A stretch of DNA of 64,000 nucleotides from Bradyrhizobium sp. 21 (GTDB lineage Bacteria; Pseudomonadota; Alphaproteobacteria; Rhizobiales; Xanthobacteraceae). Every line of letters begins with the position of its first letter. Position 1 is the first letter of the stretch. This document shows positions 36,818 through 46,001 of the stretch, in pieces. Below the pieces are notes generated by a model. The model was given only the letters and a program-made list of their open reading frames with translations. It ran no database searches and was not told where the DNA came from. The stretch covers positions 773,664 to 837,663 of the forward strand of contig NZ_JADPJG010000002.1 of NCBI RefSeq assembly GCF_023073335.1. The letters run 5' to 3'. The translations under genes and the position numbers were made by a program.

Positions 36818-36836
36818 TCCCTCACGTCGTGAGGGA
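36818..36836. promoter_or_regulatory. Inverted repeat upstream of second DctP gene
   Basis: Perfect 8-base arms TCCCTCAC and GTGAGGGA around a GTC loop lie 85 bases before the DctP start, in the region where an operator for the adjacent two-component regulator could be expected. It could equally be a small leader hairpin. Confidence 0.35.
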
Positions 36837-36921
36837 TGGAAATCGGACGACACATGTTCCATGCTGGCCTCCAAGCCTCGGCAAGAAGGCCCACCGTCAC
36901 AATCCATCAGGGTAGGAAATC

Positions 36922-38010
36922 ATGAAAAGACGAGATTTCATCAAGGTCACCGGGCTTGGTGCGGCGGGTGTCGCCACGCTCGCCGCTCCAGCGATCGCGC
37001 AGACGACGCCCGAGATCAAATGGCGCATGCCGACCAGCTGGCCGAAATCACTCGATACGCTCTATGGCGGCGCCGAGATGATGGCCAAGATGGTCGCGGA
37101 AGCGACCGACAACAAATTCCAGATTCAGACATTTGCCGGCGGCGAGATCGTGCCGGGCCTTCAGGTGCTCGATGCCGTGCAGAACGGCACCTGCGAAATC
37201 GGCCACACCGCGTCCTACTATTATTTTGGCAAGGACCCGACCTTCACCTTCGGATCGTCGGTGCCGTTCGGACCGAACATGCGCATCAACCAGGCCTGGT
37301 ACACACTGGGCGGCGGCAGGGAGATTCTCAACGAGTTCTACAAGAAGTACAACGTCGTCTCGCTGCTTGCCGGCAACACCGGCTGTCAGATGGGTGGCTG
37401 GTTCCGCAAGGAGGTCAAGACGCCTCAGGACTTCAGCGGGCTGAAATTCCGCATCGGCGGCTTCGCCGGAAAGGTGATGGCCAAGCTCGGCGCGGTGCCG
37501 CAGCAGATCGCCGGAGGCGACATCTATCCGGCGCTGGAGAAGGGCACCATCGACGCTGCCGAATGGGTTGGACCGTATGACGACGAGAAGCTCGGCTTCG
37601 TCAAGGTCGCGCCGCATTATTACTTCCCGGGCTGGTGGGAAGGGGGGCCGATGCTTCTCGCCTTCGTCAACCAGGACAAGTGGAATGCGCTGCCGAAGCA
37701 CTATCAGAGCATCCTCGAGCAGGCGGGGCACTACGCCAACAACTGGATGATGGCGAAGTACGACCAGTCCAATCCTCCGGCGTTGCGGCGCCTGCTCGCC
37801 GCCGGCGCCAAGCTGCATCCGTTCTCGCCCGAGGTCATGCAGGCCTGCTTCAAGGCGTCAAAGGAGCTGCACAACGAAGTCTCGGCCACCAACCCGGACT
37901 TCAAGAAGGTCTACGAATCGTTGACCGCGTTCTCGAACAATGGCTATCAGTGGTTCCAGGTCGCCGAAGTGGGCTATGACAACTTCATGGCGCGCAATTC
38001 GCAGAGCTGA
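36922..38010 (+). CDS. TRAP transporter substrate-binding protein DctP (second paralogue)
   Basis: The product is 362 residues with a twin-arginine signal MKRRDFIKVTGLGAAGVA, cleaved near AIAQ. The receptor body matches the copy at 28789 throughout ([63 protein letters not shown]), with the same length. A strong terminator follows 30 bases later. The permeases DctM and DctQ lie on the opposite strand, converging on it. The expected ligand class is a small carboxylate; the precise ligand is unknown. Confidence 0.93.
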   Translation: MKRRDFIKVTGLGAAGVATLAAPAIAQTTPEIKWRMPTSWPKSLDTLYGGAEMMAKMVAEATDNKFQIQTFAGGEIVPGLQVLDAVQNGTCEIGHTASYYYFGKDPTFTFGSSVPFGPNMRINQAWYTLGGGREILNEFYKKYNVVSLLAGNTGCQMGGWFRKEVKTPQDFSGLKFRIGGFAGKVMAKLGAVPQQIAGGDIYPALEKGTIDAAEWVGPYDDEKLGFVKVAPHYYFPGWWEGGPMLLAFVNQDKWNALPKHYQSILEQAGHYANNWMMAKYDQSNPPALRRLLAAGAKLHPFSPEVMQACFKASKELHNEVSATNPDFKKVYESLTAFSNNGYQWFQVAEVGYDNFMARNSQS

Positions 38011-38040
38011 TCGCCGGGAGCGATCCGCCTAAACGAAAAA

Positions 38041-38073
38041 AACCCGGAGCGAAAGCTCCGGGTTTTCTTTTTT
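38041..38073 (+). terminator. Rho-independent terminator between DctP and DctM
   Basis: Arms AACCCGGAGC and GCTCCGGGTT around a GAAA tetraloop are followed by TTCTTTTTT. The preceding A-run means it could also work on the minus strand for dctM. Confidence 0.92.
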
Positions 38074-38090
38074 GCGGAGGGCCGGGCGCT

Positions 38091-38189
38091 AGAGCTTCGG
38101 CTCTGATTGAATCAGAACCGAAGCCCCAGATTCTTGTTTGACGCGTTTTCTTCACGCGAAACGGTACCCACTTCGCTCGAAAACGCTCT
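38091..38189. repeat. Dispersed Bradyrhizobium-type repeat with hairpin
   Basis: A near-perfect hairpin at 38094-38124 (GCTTCGGCTCTGATT against AATCAGAACCGAAGC) is followed by TTTGACGCGTTTTCTTCACG and CTTCGCTCGAAAACGCTCT, a combination I recognise as a common intergenic repeat of Bradyrhizobium and relatives. It abuts the dctM stop codon. Confidence 0.65.
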
Positions 38190-39843
38190 ATTGCTTCGGC
38201 TGGCCGAAGTCGAGCGGCGGCAGATCGATCTGGGGAATGTCGATCTTGATGCTGTTGGGATCGACTGTGGACTGCACGCCCTTGTAGTGCATCACCATCG
38301 ACGGGAACGTGATCACCAGCAGCACCATGATGAGCTGGATGACGACGAACGGCACCGCGCCCCAATAGATCTGTCCCGTCGTGACCGGCTCCATGCGCTT
38401 GCCGGTGACGCGATCGGTATAACGTTCCTTTGGCGCGACCGAGCGCAAATAGAACAGCGCAAATCCGAACGGCGGGTGCATGAACGACGTCTGCATGTTG
38501 ACGCCGAGAATGACGCCGAACCAGATCAGGTCGATACCGAGATGCTCCGCCGCGGGCCCGAGCAGCGGGATCACGATGAAGGCGAGCTCGAAGAAGTCGA
38601 GGAAGAACGCCAGCACGAACACGAACGCGTTGACGAAGATCAGGAAGCCAACCTGGCCGCCGGGCAGCGAGGTCAGCAGGTGCTCGACCCAGACGTGGCC
38701 ACTGACGCCGTAGAAGGTGAGCGAGAATACGCGTGCCCCGACCAGGATGAAGACGACGAAGGCGGAGAGCTTTGCCGTCGATTCGACCGCCTGACGAACG
38801 AGGTCCCAAGTCAGCCGACGTTTCATGGCACCGAGAATGAGGGCGCCGGCTGCGCCCATCGCACCGCCTTCGGTGGGCGTCGCGACACCGATGAAGATCG
38901 TGCCCAGCACCAGGAAGATCAGAAACAGCGGCGGCACCATCACGAAGGTGGTCTGTTGCGCCATCTTCGAGAGGAAACGGAAGCCCGTGAGCTTGTCGAT
39001 GGCCCAGTTCGCGATCGCGACGAAGAACGCGAAGAGGATGCCGAAGAACATGCTGAGCACGACGAAGTCGGCGCCGTGGGTCTCCGAATTCCGCATCATG
39101 AACCAGCCGAACACACAGCTCGCCAGGAACAGGACGCCGAGCGACCTCAGGCCGCGGTCGCCGCTCTCCTCGCGGAAGCCGATGGCTTCCTTCGGCAGGC
39201 CCGGGGCAGCGTTCGGGAAAATCAGGGTCACGAGAAAAGCGTATCCCGCATAGAGGCCCGCGAGCACGAGACCCGGAATGAACGCGCCCTCGTACATGTC
39301 GCCGACCGACTTGCCGAGCTGGTCGGCCATGACGATCAGGACGAGCGAGGGCGGAATGATCTGCGCCAGCGTGCCGGAGGCCGCGATGATGCCGGTCGCC
39401 ACGCGGCGGTCATAGCCGTAGCGCAGCATGATCGGCAGCGAGATCAGGCCCATCGAGATCACCGAGGCCGCCACGACGCCGGTCGTCGCCGCAAGCAGGG
39501 CGCCGACGAACACCACCGCGTAGGCGAGGCCGCCGCGGATCGTGCCGAACAACTGGCCGATGGTGTCGAGCAGATCCTCGGCCATGCCGGAGCGCTCGAG
39601 CACCAGCCCCATGAAGGTGAAGAAGGGAATGGCGAGCAGCGTGTCGTTGTTCATCACGCCGTAGACGCGCTCGGGCAGCGCCTGGAGAAAGTCCGGGTGG
39701 AATTGTCCGAGCTCGACGCCGATGATGGCGAAGAACAGGCCGACGGCGCCGAGCGAAAATGCCGCCGGGTAGCCGAGCAGCAGCACGACGACGAGCGTCG
39801 CGAACATGATGGGCGCCAGATTGGCGATAATAAACGCGGTCAT
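38188..39843 (-). CDS. dctM: TRAP transporter large permease DctM
   Basis: The product is a 551-residue membrane protein, longer than the ~430 of typical DctM, with an expanded central region (bases about 38950-39230) as seen in the lactate-type subgroup. Twelve or more hydrophobic segments are visible. Family motifs include AIPFFTFMGLVLERSGMAED, LFGTIRGGLAYAVVFVGALL and IIAASGTLAQIIPPSLVLIV. The protein catalyses sodium-driven uptake with the DctP receptors. It follows dctQ by 27 bases on the same strand. Confidence 0.92.
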   Translation of the reverse strand: MTAFIIANLAPIMFATLVVVLLLGYPAAFSLGAVGLFFAIIGVELGQFHPDFLQALPERVYGVMNNDTLLAIPFFTFMGLVLERSGMAEDLLDTIGQLFGTIRGGLAYAVVFVGALLAATTGVVAASVISMGLISLPIMLRYGYDRRVATGIIAASGTLAQIIPPSLVLIVMADQLGKSVGDMYEGAFIPGLVLAGLYAGYAFLVTLIFPNAAPGLPKEAIGFREESGDRGLRSLGVLFLASCVFGWFMMRNSETHGADFVVLSMFFGILFAFFVAIANWAIDKLTGFRFLSKMAQQTTFVMVPPLFLIFLVLGTIFIGVATPTEGGAMGAAGALILGAMKRRLTWDLVRQAVESTAKLSAFVVFILVGARVFSLTFYGVSGHVWVEHLLTSLPGGQVGFLIFVNAFVFVLAFFLDFFELAFIVIPLLGPAAEHLGIDLIWFGVILGVNMQTSFMHPPFGFALFYLRSVAPKERYTDRVTGKRMEPVTTGQIYWGAVPFVVIQLIMVLLVITFPSMVMHYKGVQSTVDPNSIKIDIPQIDLPPLDFGQPKQ

Positions 39844-39870
39844 GACTTCCCCCTAAACCGTCGCCAACGG

Positions 39871-40452
39871 CTACTTCTTTTCGATCGCTTCGACGAGGTG
39901 CTCGACCTCGGCCTCCAGTGCGGACACCTGCGACTCGTGTGGGTCCGGGATCATGCCGCGCATGATCGCGATTCGCTTGATCAGCTCGGAGATGCCTTGA
40001 ACGAGCAGGAGGGCGAAGCCGATCATGATCAGCGACTTGGCCGGCCATTGCGGCAGGCCGCCCGCATTGCCGGATTGCTCGTTGATCTGGAGTGAGCGCA
40101 GGAAGAACGGTACCCCGGTGACGATCATGACAACGGTCAGCGGGATCAGGAAGAAGAGGTGCCCGATGATGTCGATGATGTTGCGAACCCGCTTCGGCAT
40201 CATGCTGTTGAAGATGTCGATCCGGATGTGCTCGTTGTCGAGCAGCGTCCAGGACGCGCACAGCAGGAACACGATGCTGAAAAGCACCCATTGCAGCTCG
40301 AGCCACGAGTTGGAGGACGTGTCCAACGTCTTTCGAACGATCGCATTCAGCGCCGAGATGATCACTGCGAGCAGGATCAGCCAAGCCAGACGCTTGCCCG
40401 TCCAACGTGTGAACGCGTCAATTCCATTGCTCAGCTTCAGGAGCGCTTGCAA
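39871..40452 (-). CDS. dctQ: TRAP transporter small permease DctQ
   Basis: The product is 193 residues from a TTG at 40452, chosen because GGAGG lies 7 bases upstream and the conserved body (LQALLKLSNGIDAFTRWTGK) starts there. An upstream in-frame start at 40569 would add poorly conserved residues. Four membrane segments are visible; WLELQWVLFSIVFLLCASWT and NEHIRIDIFNSMMPKRVR are DctQ signatures. A charged helical tail follows the last segment. It partners DctM. Confidence 0.88.
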   Translation of the reverse strand: MQALLKLSNGIDAFTRWTGKRLAWLILLAVIISALNAIVRKTLDTSSNSWLELQWVLFSIVFLLCASWTLLDNEHIRIDIFNSMMPKRVRNIIDIIGHLFFLIPLTVVMIVTGVPFFLRSLQINEQSGNAGGLPQWPAKSLIMIGFALLLVQGISELIKRIAIMRGMIPDPHESQVSALEAEVEHLVEAIEKK

Positions 40453-40621
40453 GATTGGTCCTCCCCGATTTGCCCCGGCCGTCTTGACTGCGCCGAGTGG
40501 CGCGTTGGCTTGTCTCGCCGCGCAGGCATGAGGCAGCCGCACCAAACCAGCGAGTTTGGCGGCAGTCAATCGGAAGTTTGTTGATAGTTAAGGGGAATAA
40601 GCCGCGGCCGGCCAGCCGATG

Positions 40622-41674
40622 CTAGCCGCCGGTGACGCTCATGTGCCGGGAGACGCTGGGGCGGTCATGCCGGCGGTCGATGATGAAATCGTGGCCCTTG
40701 GGCTTCAGCCCGATGGCCCGGTCGATCGCATCCGCAAGCAGCATATCGTCATCAGATGCACGCAGAGGTTTGCGCAAATCAGAGGCGTCCTCGTGGCCGA
40801 GGCAGGTGTGCAGCGTTCCCGTGCAGGTGACGCGCACCCGGTTGCAGGATTCGCAGAAATTATGGGTCATCGGCGTGATGAAGCCGAGCTTGCCGCCGGT
40901 TTCGGCGATGCTGACATAGCGCGCCGGCCCGCCGGTGCTCTCGGCCAGATCCGTCAACGTGAATTGCTGGGCGAGCCGCGCGCGCACCAGCGACAGCGGC
41001 AGATACTGGTCGATGCGGCCCGATCCGATCTCGCCCATTGGCATGACCTCGATCAGCGTCAGCCCCATGCCCTTGCCGTGGGCCCAGCGCATCAGCTCAG
41101 GCAGCTCGTCCTCGTTGAGGTTCTTCAGCGCCACGGCGTTGATCTTCACGGCAAGCCCTGCGGCGCGCGCTGCTTCGATGCCTTCCAAGACCTTGTCGAT
41201 CTCGCCCCAGCGGGTGATCTCGCGAAACTTTTGCGGGTCGAGCGTGTCGAGCGAAACGTTGATGCGGCGGACGCCGCAATCGGCAAGCTCGCTTGCATGT
41301 TTCGCAAGCTGGGTGCCGTTGGTCGTCAGCGTCAGCTCGTTCAGCGCGCCGCTCTTGAGATGCCGCGACAGCGAGCGCACCAGCGTCATGACGTTGCGGC
41401 GGACCAGCGGCTCGCCGCCGGTGAGCCGCAGCTTCTTCACGCCCTTGGCAATGAAGGCCGAGCAGAGCCGGTCGAGCTCCTCCAGCGTCAGCAGATCCGC
41501 CTTGGGCAGGAACGTCATGTCTTCCGACATGCAGTAGAAGCAGCGCAGGTCGCAGCGGTCGGTGACGGACACGCGCAAATACGAGATGGTCCGCCCGAAC
41601 GGATCGGTCATCGCGCTCGACAGCGGGTCGCGGGGGCGCGCCTGGGCGAGGGGGCTCGCGGAAAGTCCGTTCAT
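40622..41674 (-). CDS. moaA: GTP 3',8-cyclase MoaA
   Basis: The 350-residue radical SAM enzyme catalyses the first step of molybdenum cofactor synthesis. The SAM cluster motif is [15 protein letters not shown], followed by [13 protein letters not shown]. The C-terminal second 4Fe-4S site is visible as [20 protein letters not shown]. The protein ends in a conserved-type Gly-Gly (SVTGG). It is a single gene here. It is functionally consistent with the ModE-like and molybdate-type proteins at the end of the window, though not linked to them. Confidence 0.96.
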   Translation of the reverse strand: MNGLSASPLAQARPRDPLSSAMTDPFGRTISYLRVSVTDRCDLRCFYCMSEDMTFLPKADLLTLEELDRLCSAFIAKGVKKLRLTGGEPLVRRNVMTLVRSLSRHLKSGALNELTLTTNGTQLAKHASELADCGVRRINVSLDTLDPQKFREITRWGEIDKVLEGIEAARAAGLAVKINAVALKNLNEDELPELMRWAHGKGMGLTLIEVMPMGEIGSGRIDQYLPLSLVRARLAQQFTLTDLAESTGGPARYVSIAETGGKLGFITPMTHNFCESCNRVRVTCTGTLHTCLGHEDASDLRKPLRASDDDMLLADAIDRAIGLKPKGHDFIIDRRHDRPSVSRHMSVTGG

Positions 41675-41794
41675 ACGAGAGGCCTTGTCACTGACGGCGA
41701 CGGGTGCACCTTTGCTTCAGCGGTGCTCTGAAAGCAATCTAAGCATCGGATGGGGCAAGGACAATCGGGTGCGTTACATAGGTCGGCGCTTGGA

Positions 41795-42292
41795 TCAGCG
41801 CTTGCCTGCGTTCGGATCGGGAAACGGCGAGCCCGCGGCCGGTGCGGCGGCGGCCGGCGCTTCGGCAGCTGGTTTCGGCTTCTTCGGGCGGTGCGGCTTG
41901 CGGACCGGTTTTGGCGGGGTGGCCGGCTGGAGCTCCGCGAAAACCGGATTCGGGTCGGTCGTGACCGAGGCGGGTGTGGTGAAATCGCCGGGGTTCCTGA
42001 TCACGTTCACCGGGACGCTTGCCGGCTGGTGCCTGGGCAGGGCGAAAGCGACTGTGAAGGGGGCGTCTGGGGCAGGAACCGAGACCGAGCAGGGGGTCTT
42101 GCAGCCCGGGCCTAGCGAGGTCGCGGCGTCCGCGCCCGGCGGATTGGATTCGAGCCTGACCTGGACGGTCGGCGGCGCCGATTTGAACATGTCCCAGGAC
42201 ATCGAAGACGTCGAGGAGCAGCCACCAAGGCTTGTTGTTCCCAGGAGGCTCACCCCCGCTAACGCAATCGCGATGACACGACGCATGACCAT
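41795..42292 (-). CDS. Predicted lipoprotein of unknown function
   Basis: The product is 165 residues. The signal peptide IAIALAGVSLLGTTSLGGC ends in a lipobox LGGC with the lipidated Cys near residue 25. A PEGA-like segment follows (VQVRLESNPPGADAATSLGP, then CKTPCSVSVPA), then a long Pro/Ala/Lys-rich tail. PEGA-type repeats occur in surface or envelope proteins. The function is unknown. Start at 42292 or 42286. Confidence 0.75.
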   Translation of the reverse strand: MVMRRVIAIALAGVSLLGTTSLGGCSSTSSMSWDMFKSAPPTVQVRLESNPPGADAATSLGPGCKTPCSVSVPAPDAPFTVAFALPRHQPASVPVNVIRNPGDFTTPASVTTDPNPVFAELQPATPPKPVRKPHRPKKPKPAAEAPAAAAPAAGSPFPDPNAGKR

Positions 42293-42440
42293 CCACTTCT
42301 ACTGCGACGAACCGCCACATCCCCCGCCCGGACCATAGGAGTGTCGTTTGGGGCAGGCAACCGGCGCACAGCGCATAGATAATAGATGGTTAACGCAGGG
42401 TTCCGCGAAATAGCCTAGCTAAGTCAGTGGTTTGTGAGCG

Positions 42441-43130
42441 CTAAGCCGTCATCAGGCTGTGGGCTGCGGCAGGCAGCTCGCGCATATGATGGATCAGCCG
42501 GTCCGGCTTCAGCTCGGCGATAGGGACGTCCGTATATCCGAAGCTGACCCCGATCACGGGAACTCCGGCGCGCCGCGCCACGCCGACATCGGGTCCGGCG
42601 TCGCCGACCATGATGCTGGCTTTGACCTCTCCGCCGGCGCGCGCCACGGTTTCGCGGAAAATGGTCGGATCCGGCTTCTGGACGCCAAAAGTGTCGGCGC
42701 CGCAGATCGCCGCGAACCGCCGGCTGAGGTCGAGCTGGTCCAGGAGCCGCTTCGACAGCCATTCCAGCTTGTTGGTGCAGACCGCGAGGCGATGGCCCTG
42801 GGCCGCAAAATGGTCGAGCGCGGCCTCCAACCCCTCGAAAGGCCGGGATTCGACGGCGATATGGTCGGCATAATAGGCGATGAAATCGGCCGTCATCCGG
42901 TCCATGTCCGCCGGCGTCACACTGCGGCCCTCGGCCTCCAGCCCCCGCTCGATCAGCTTGCGGGCGCCGGCGCCGATCATGTTGCGGGCCGAGGCCATCG
43001 GCACGGGCGGCAGCCCTTCGCGGTCGAGCACGTAATTGAGCGCGGTGATCAGGTCGGGCGCCGTATCCACAAGGGTGCCGTCGAGATCGAAGACGATGGT
43101 GTGAGGGGAGGTCAGTTTGGAGGAGGTCAT
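42441..43130 (-). CDS. gph: Phosphoglycolate phosphatase (HAD family)
   Basis: The product is 229 residues from ATG at 43130. HAD motif I is TIVFDLDGTLVDTAPDLITA (nucleophile Asp). Motif II is in LAVCTNKLEW, motif III Lys in FGVQKPDPTIF and motif IV in IMVGDAGPDVGVARRAGV. The sequence closely fits Gph, which removes 2-phosphoglycolate from oxygenase side reactions and DNA repair. It diverges from rpiA, with about 150 bases between starts. Other HAD phosphatases cannot be entirely excluded. Confidence 0.88.
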   Translation of the reverse strand: MTSSKLTSPHTIVFDLDGTLVDTAPDLITALNYVLDREGLPPVPMASARNMIGAGARKLIERGLEAEGRSVTPADMDRMTADFIAYYADHIAVESRPFEGLEAALDHFAAQGHRLAVCTNKLEWLSKRLLDQLDLSRRFAAICGADTFGVQKPDPTIFRETVARAGGEVKASIMVGDAGPDVGVARRAGVPVIGVSFGYTDVPIAELKPDRLIHHMRELPAAAHSLMTA

Positions 43131-43280
43131 GGTCCAAGCGCTACCGGCCCGGCCGTACTGGCGCAAGGGGCGGCCCCATAAGATCCGCTTATAGGCCTGT
43201 TCCAGCCGGAAAAACGAGGCTACATAGGCCGCCGCAAGCGGCTATATCGGCGGCACTTTCGATTCAGAGGCGGGCGCATC

Positions 43281-43994
43281 GTGAACATGGACCAGTTGAA
43301 GCGGCAGGCTGCGGCGCGCGCCCTCGATGACGTCCGTGACGGCATGCAGCTCGGGCTCGGCACCGGTTCGACCGCGAAACATTTCGTCGAGCTGCTCGGC
43401 GAGCGCGTGCAGGCCGGGCTCAAGGTGATCGGCGTGCCGACCTCCGAGGCGACACGCCTCGATGCGATACGCTGCGGCGTGCCGCTGACCACGCTCGACG
43501 AGATCGACCATCTCGACCTCACGGTCGATGGCGCCGACGAGATCGATCCCGAGTTCAATCTGATCAAGGGCGGCGGCGGCGCGCTGCTGCGCGAGAAGAT
43601 CGTCGCCGCTGCCTCGGATCGCATGATCGTGATTGCCGACGACTCCAAATGGGTGCCGACGCTCGGCAAGTTTCCGTTGCCGGTCGAGGTCATCCCGTTC
43701 GGGCTTGGCGCGACGCGCCGCGCGATCGAGAAGGCATTTGCGCAATGCGGTGTTTCCGGGCAGATGGCGGTCCGCAACGCCAAAGAAGGCCACGTTTTCG
43801 TCACCGATGGCGGCCACTGGATCCTCGATGCCCAGCTCGGCCGTATTGTGGATCCGCCGCGCCTTGCCAAGGCGTTGAACGCGATCCCCGGCGTCGTCGA
43901 GCATGGGTTGTTTATCGGCTTGGCCAGCTCGGCTGTTTTGGCGGGTGGCGAGGGAATTCGCGTGATTGAACGGCGAAAGCCGAAAGGAGACTAG
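43281..43994 (+). CDS. rpiA: Ribose-5-phosphate isomerase A
   Basis: The 237-residue protein starts at GTG 43281; ATG at 43287 is equally possible. Landmarks are [17 protein letters not shown] (phosphate loop), [20 protein letters not shown] (catalytic Asp residues), [19 protein letters not shown] and [18 protein letters not shown]. The enzyme interconverts ribose-5-phosphate and ribulose-5-phosphate. It heads an rpiA-DUF2059-gor run with short gaps of 2 and 46 bases. Confidence 0.95.
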   Translation: MNMDQLKRQAAARALDDVRDGMQLGLGTGSTAKHFVELLGERVQAGLKVIGVPTSEATRLDAIRCGVPLTTLDEIDHLDLTVDGADEIDPEFNLIKGGGGALLREKIVAAASDRMIVIADDSKWVPTLGKFPLPVEVIPFGLGATRRAIEKAFAQCGVSGQMAVRNAKEGHVFVTDGGHWILDAQLGRIVDPPRLAKALNAIPGVVEHGLFIGLASSAVLAGGEGIRVIERRKPKGD

Positions 43995-43996
43995 GA

Positions 43997-44515
43997 ATGA
44001 CGAGCTTTTTGAGATTCTTGCCGGCCGTGACCCTCGCTGTGGGACTGGCCCTCTCGGCTGCCCCGGCCGTCGCCCAGCAGGCGGCCCCGCCGAAATCCTC
44101 GCCGGCGGCCATCGCGGCGGCCAAGGAGATCCTCACGATCAAGAACGCCGGCGCGATGTACGCCAACGCCGTGCCAGGCCTGGTCGAGAAGACCAAGATC
44201 GCGCTGATCCAGCAGAACCTCAACTACCAGAAGGAACTCACCGACGTCGCACAGGTCGTCGCCCAGCAGCTCAAGGGCCGCGAAAGCGAGATCGGCGAAG
44301 GCATGGCGCAGGTCTATGCCAGCGAGTTCACCGAGCAGGAGCTGAAGGATCTCGTCACCTTCTACAAGTCGCCGCTGGGCAAGAAGCTGATCGATGCCGA
44401 GCCGCGCGCCATCGGCCTGAGCATGGCCTTCATGAACTCCTGGGCCCAGAATTTCTCCGAAACCGTGATGGGCAACTTCCGCGCCGAGATGCGCAAGCGT
44501 GGCAAGGAAATCTGA
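43997..44515 (+). CDS. DUF2059 domain-containing secreted protein
   Basis: The product is 172 residues, 2 bases after the rpiA stop. A Sec signal peptide (FLRFLPAVTLAVGLALSAAP, cleaved near AVAQ) is followed by the DUF2059 domain with ASEFTEQELKDLVTFYKSPL and GKKLIDAEPRA. Family members are periplasmic or outer-membrane proteins of unknown function. Position between rpiA and gor is a common alphaproteobacterial arrangement as far as I recall. Confidence 0.88.
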   Translation: MTSFLRFLPAVTLAVGLALSAAPAVAQQAAPPKSSPAAIAAAKEILTIKNAGAMYANAVPGLVEKTKIALIQQNLNYQKELTDVAQVVAQQLKGRESEIGEGMAQVYASEFTEQELKDLVTFYKSPLGKKLIDAEPRAIGLSMAFMNSWAQNFSETVMGNFRAEMRKRGKEI

Positions 44516-44561
44516 CAATACCTATCTGATCGGGAGTTCCTGAAAGAGGTCGGGGTGGACA

Positions 44562-45950
44562 ATGGCTGAATTCGACGTCGACCTCTTTGTCATCGGTGGC
44601 GGTTCGGGCGGCGTGCGTGCCGCCCGCATCGCGGCCGGCTACGGCGCCCGCGTGACGATCGCGGAAGAGTACCGCATGGGCGGGACCTGCGTGATCCGCG
44701 GCTGTGTGCCGAAGAAGCTGTTCGTCATCGGCTCGCACTTCCGTCACGAGCTCGAGGACGCCGCGGGTTTCGGCTGGACCGTTCCGCCCGCGACCTTCGA
44801 CTGGCCGACGCTGATTGCCAACAAGGACAAGGAGATCGCGCGGCTGGAGGCGGCCTACACCGCCAATGTCGAGAAGTCGGGCGCGCGCATCGTCAAGAGC
44901 CGCGCGGTGATCGAGGACAAGCACACCGTCCGCCTGCTCGAGAACGACCGGAAGATCAGCGCAAAATACATTCTGATCGCGACCGGCGGCGCGCCCAATC
45001 ACGGCGCCTCGATTCCCGGCATCGAGCACGTAATCTCCTCCAACGAGGCGTTTCACCTCAAGAAGCTGCCGAAGCGGATCGTGATCCAGGGCGGCGGCTA
45101 CATCGCGCTGGAGTTTGCCGGCATCTTCGCCGGCTTCGGCTCCGACGTCACCGTGATCTATCGCGGCGACAACATCTTGCGCGGCTTCGACGAAGATGTT
45201 CGCACGCACGTCCGCGCCGAGATGGAGAAGCAGGGCATCACCATCCTCTCCGGCTGCACGGTCGCCAAGGTCGATCGCCACGGCGAGGAATTCACCACGC
45301 ATCTGTCGAACGGATCGAGCATCGCGTCCGACCAGGTGATGTTCGCGATCGGCCGCCATCCGGCGGTCGCCAATCTCGGCCTGGAGAAGGCCGGCGTCGC
45401 CATCAACCCGAACAACGGCGGCATCGCGGTCGATCATTTCTCCAGGAGCTCGGTCGACAGCATCTACGCGATCGGCGACGTCACCCATCGCTTCAACCTG
45501 ACGCCGGTCGCGATCCGCGAGGGTCATGCGTTTGCCGACACCGTGTTCGGCAAGCGCGAGGTGCAGGTCGATCACGCCACCATCCCGACCGCGGTGTTCT
45601 CGCAGCCGGAGGTCGGCACCGTCGGCCTCACCGAGACCGAGGCGCGCGCGCAGTTTGGCCACGTTGATATCTACAAGACGACCTTCCGTCCGATCAAGGC
45701 GACGATGTCGGGCCGCGATACCCGCGTGCTGATGAAGCTCGTGGTCGACGGCGCCTCCGACCGCGTGCTCGGCTGTCACATCGTCGGCGATGCCGCCGCC
45801 GAGATCACGCAGGCGGTCGCGATTGCGGTGAAGATGAAGGCGACCAAGGCCGATTTCGACGCGACGTTCGCGCTGCATCCGACCGCGGCCGAAGAGCTGG
45901 TGACGATGCGCACGCCGACCGCGCGCCACGTGCGCCAGGCGGCGGAGTAG
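44562..45950 (+). CDS. gor: Glutathione-disulfide reductase
   Basis: The 462-residue flavoprotein has FAD motif LFVIGGGSGGVRAARIAAGY and the redox-active disulfide GGTCVIRGCVPKKL. The NAD(P)H site is RIVIQGGGYIALEFAGIFAG; Arg residues after the second strand (VIYRGDNILRG) favour NADPH. The C-terminal dimer interface carries the catalytic His in FALHPTAAEELVTMR. It reduces GSSG to GSH in the cytoplasm. The IRGCVPKK form and length identify Gor among the disulfide reductases. Confidence 0.95.
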   Translation: MAEFDVDLFVIGGGSGGVRAARIAAGYGARVTIAEEYRMGGTCVIRGCVPKKLFVIGSHFRHELEDAAGFGWTVPPATFDWPTLIANKDKEIARLEAAYTANVEKSGARIVKSRAVIEDKHTVRLLENDRKISAKYILIATGGAPNHGASIPGIEHVISSNEAFHLKKLPKRIVIQGGGYIALEFAGIFAGFGSDVTVIYRGDNILRGFDEDVRTHVRAEMEKQGITILSGCTVAKVDRHGEEFTTHLSNGSSIASDQVMFAIGRHPAVANLGLEKAGVAINPNNGGIAVDHFSRSSVDSIYAIGDVTHRFNLTPVAIREGHAFADTVFGKREVQVDHATIPTAVFSQPEVGTVGLTETEARAQFGHVDIYKTTFRPIKATMSGRDTRVLMKLVVDGASDRVLGCHIVGDAAAEITQAVAIAVKMKATKADFDATFALHPTAAEELVTMRTPTARHVRQAAE

Positions 45951-45959
45951 GAGTTTGAA

Positions 45960-45989
45960 CAACGGGGACCCGCGACCGGCTCCCCGTTG
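45960..45989. terminator. Bidirectional terminator between gor and porin gene
   Basis: Nine-base arms CAACGGGGA and TCCCCGTTG enclose a 12-base loop between the convergent gor and porin genes. T-rich sequence follows on the plus side (GTATTCTCTCT). Confidence 0.75.
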
Positions 45990-46001
45990 TATTCTCTCTG
46001 A

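Noticed and set aside
38107..40095. Long 662-codon plus-strand frame over the TRAP permease genes
   Set aside because: It is antisense to dctM and dctQ, which have clear membrane and family motifs. Its composition (His/Glu/Arg-rich, no hydrophobic core) is the usual GC-rich antisense shadow.
41562..42338. 258-codon plus-strand frame over moaA end and the lipoprotein gene
   Set aside because: Gly/Ala-rich antisense of the Pro/Ala/Lys tail of the lipoprotein; no domain.
44430..45962. 510-codon minus-strand frame over gor
   Set aside because: Gor on the plus strand has all catalytic motifs; the antisense frame has none.
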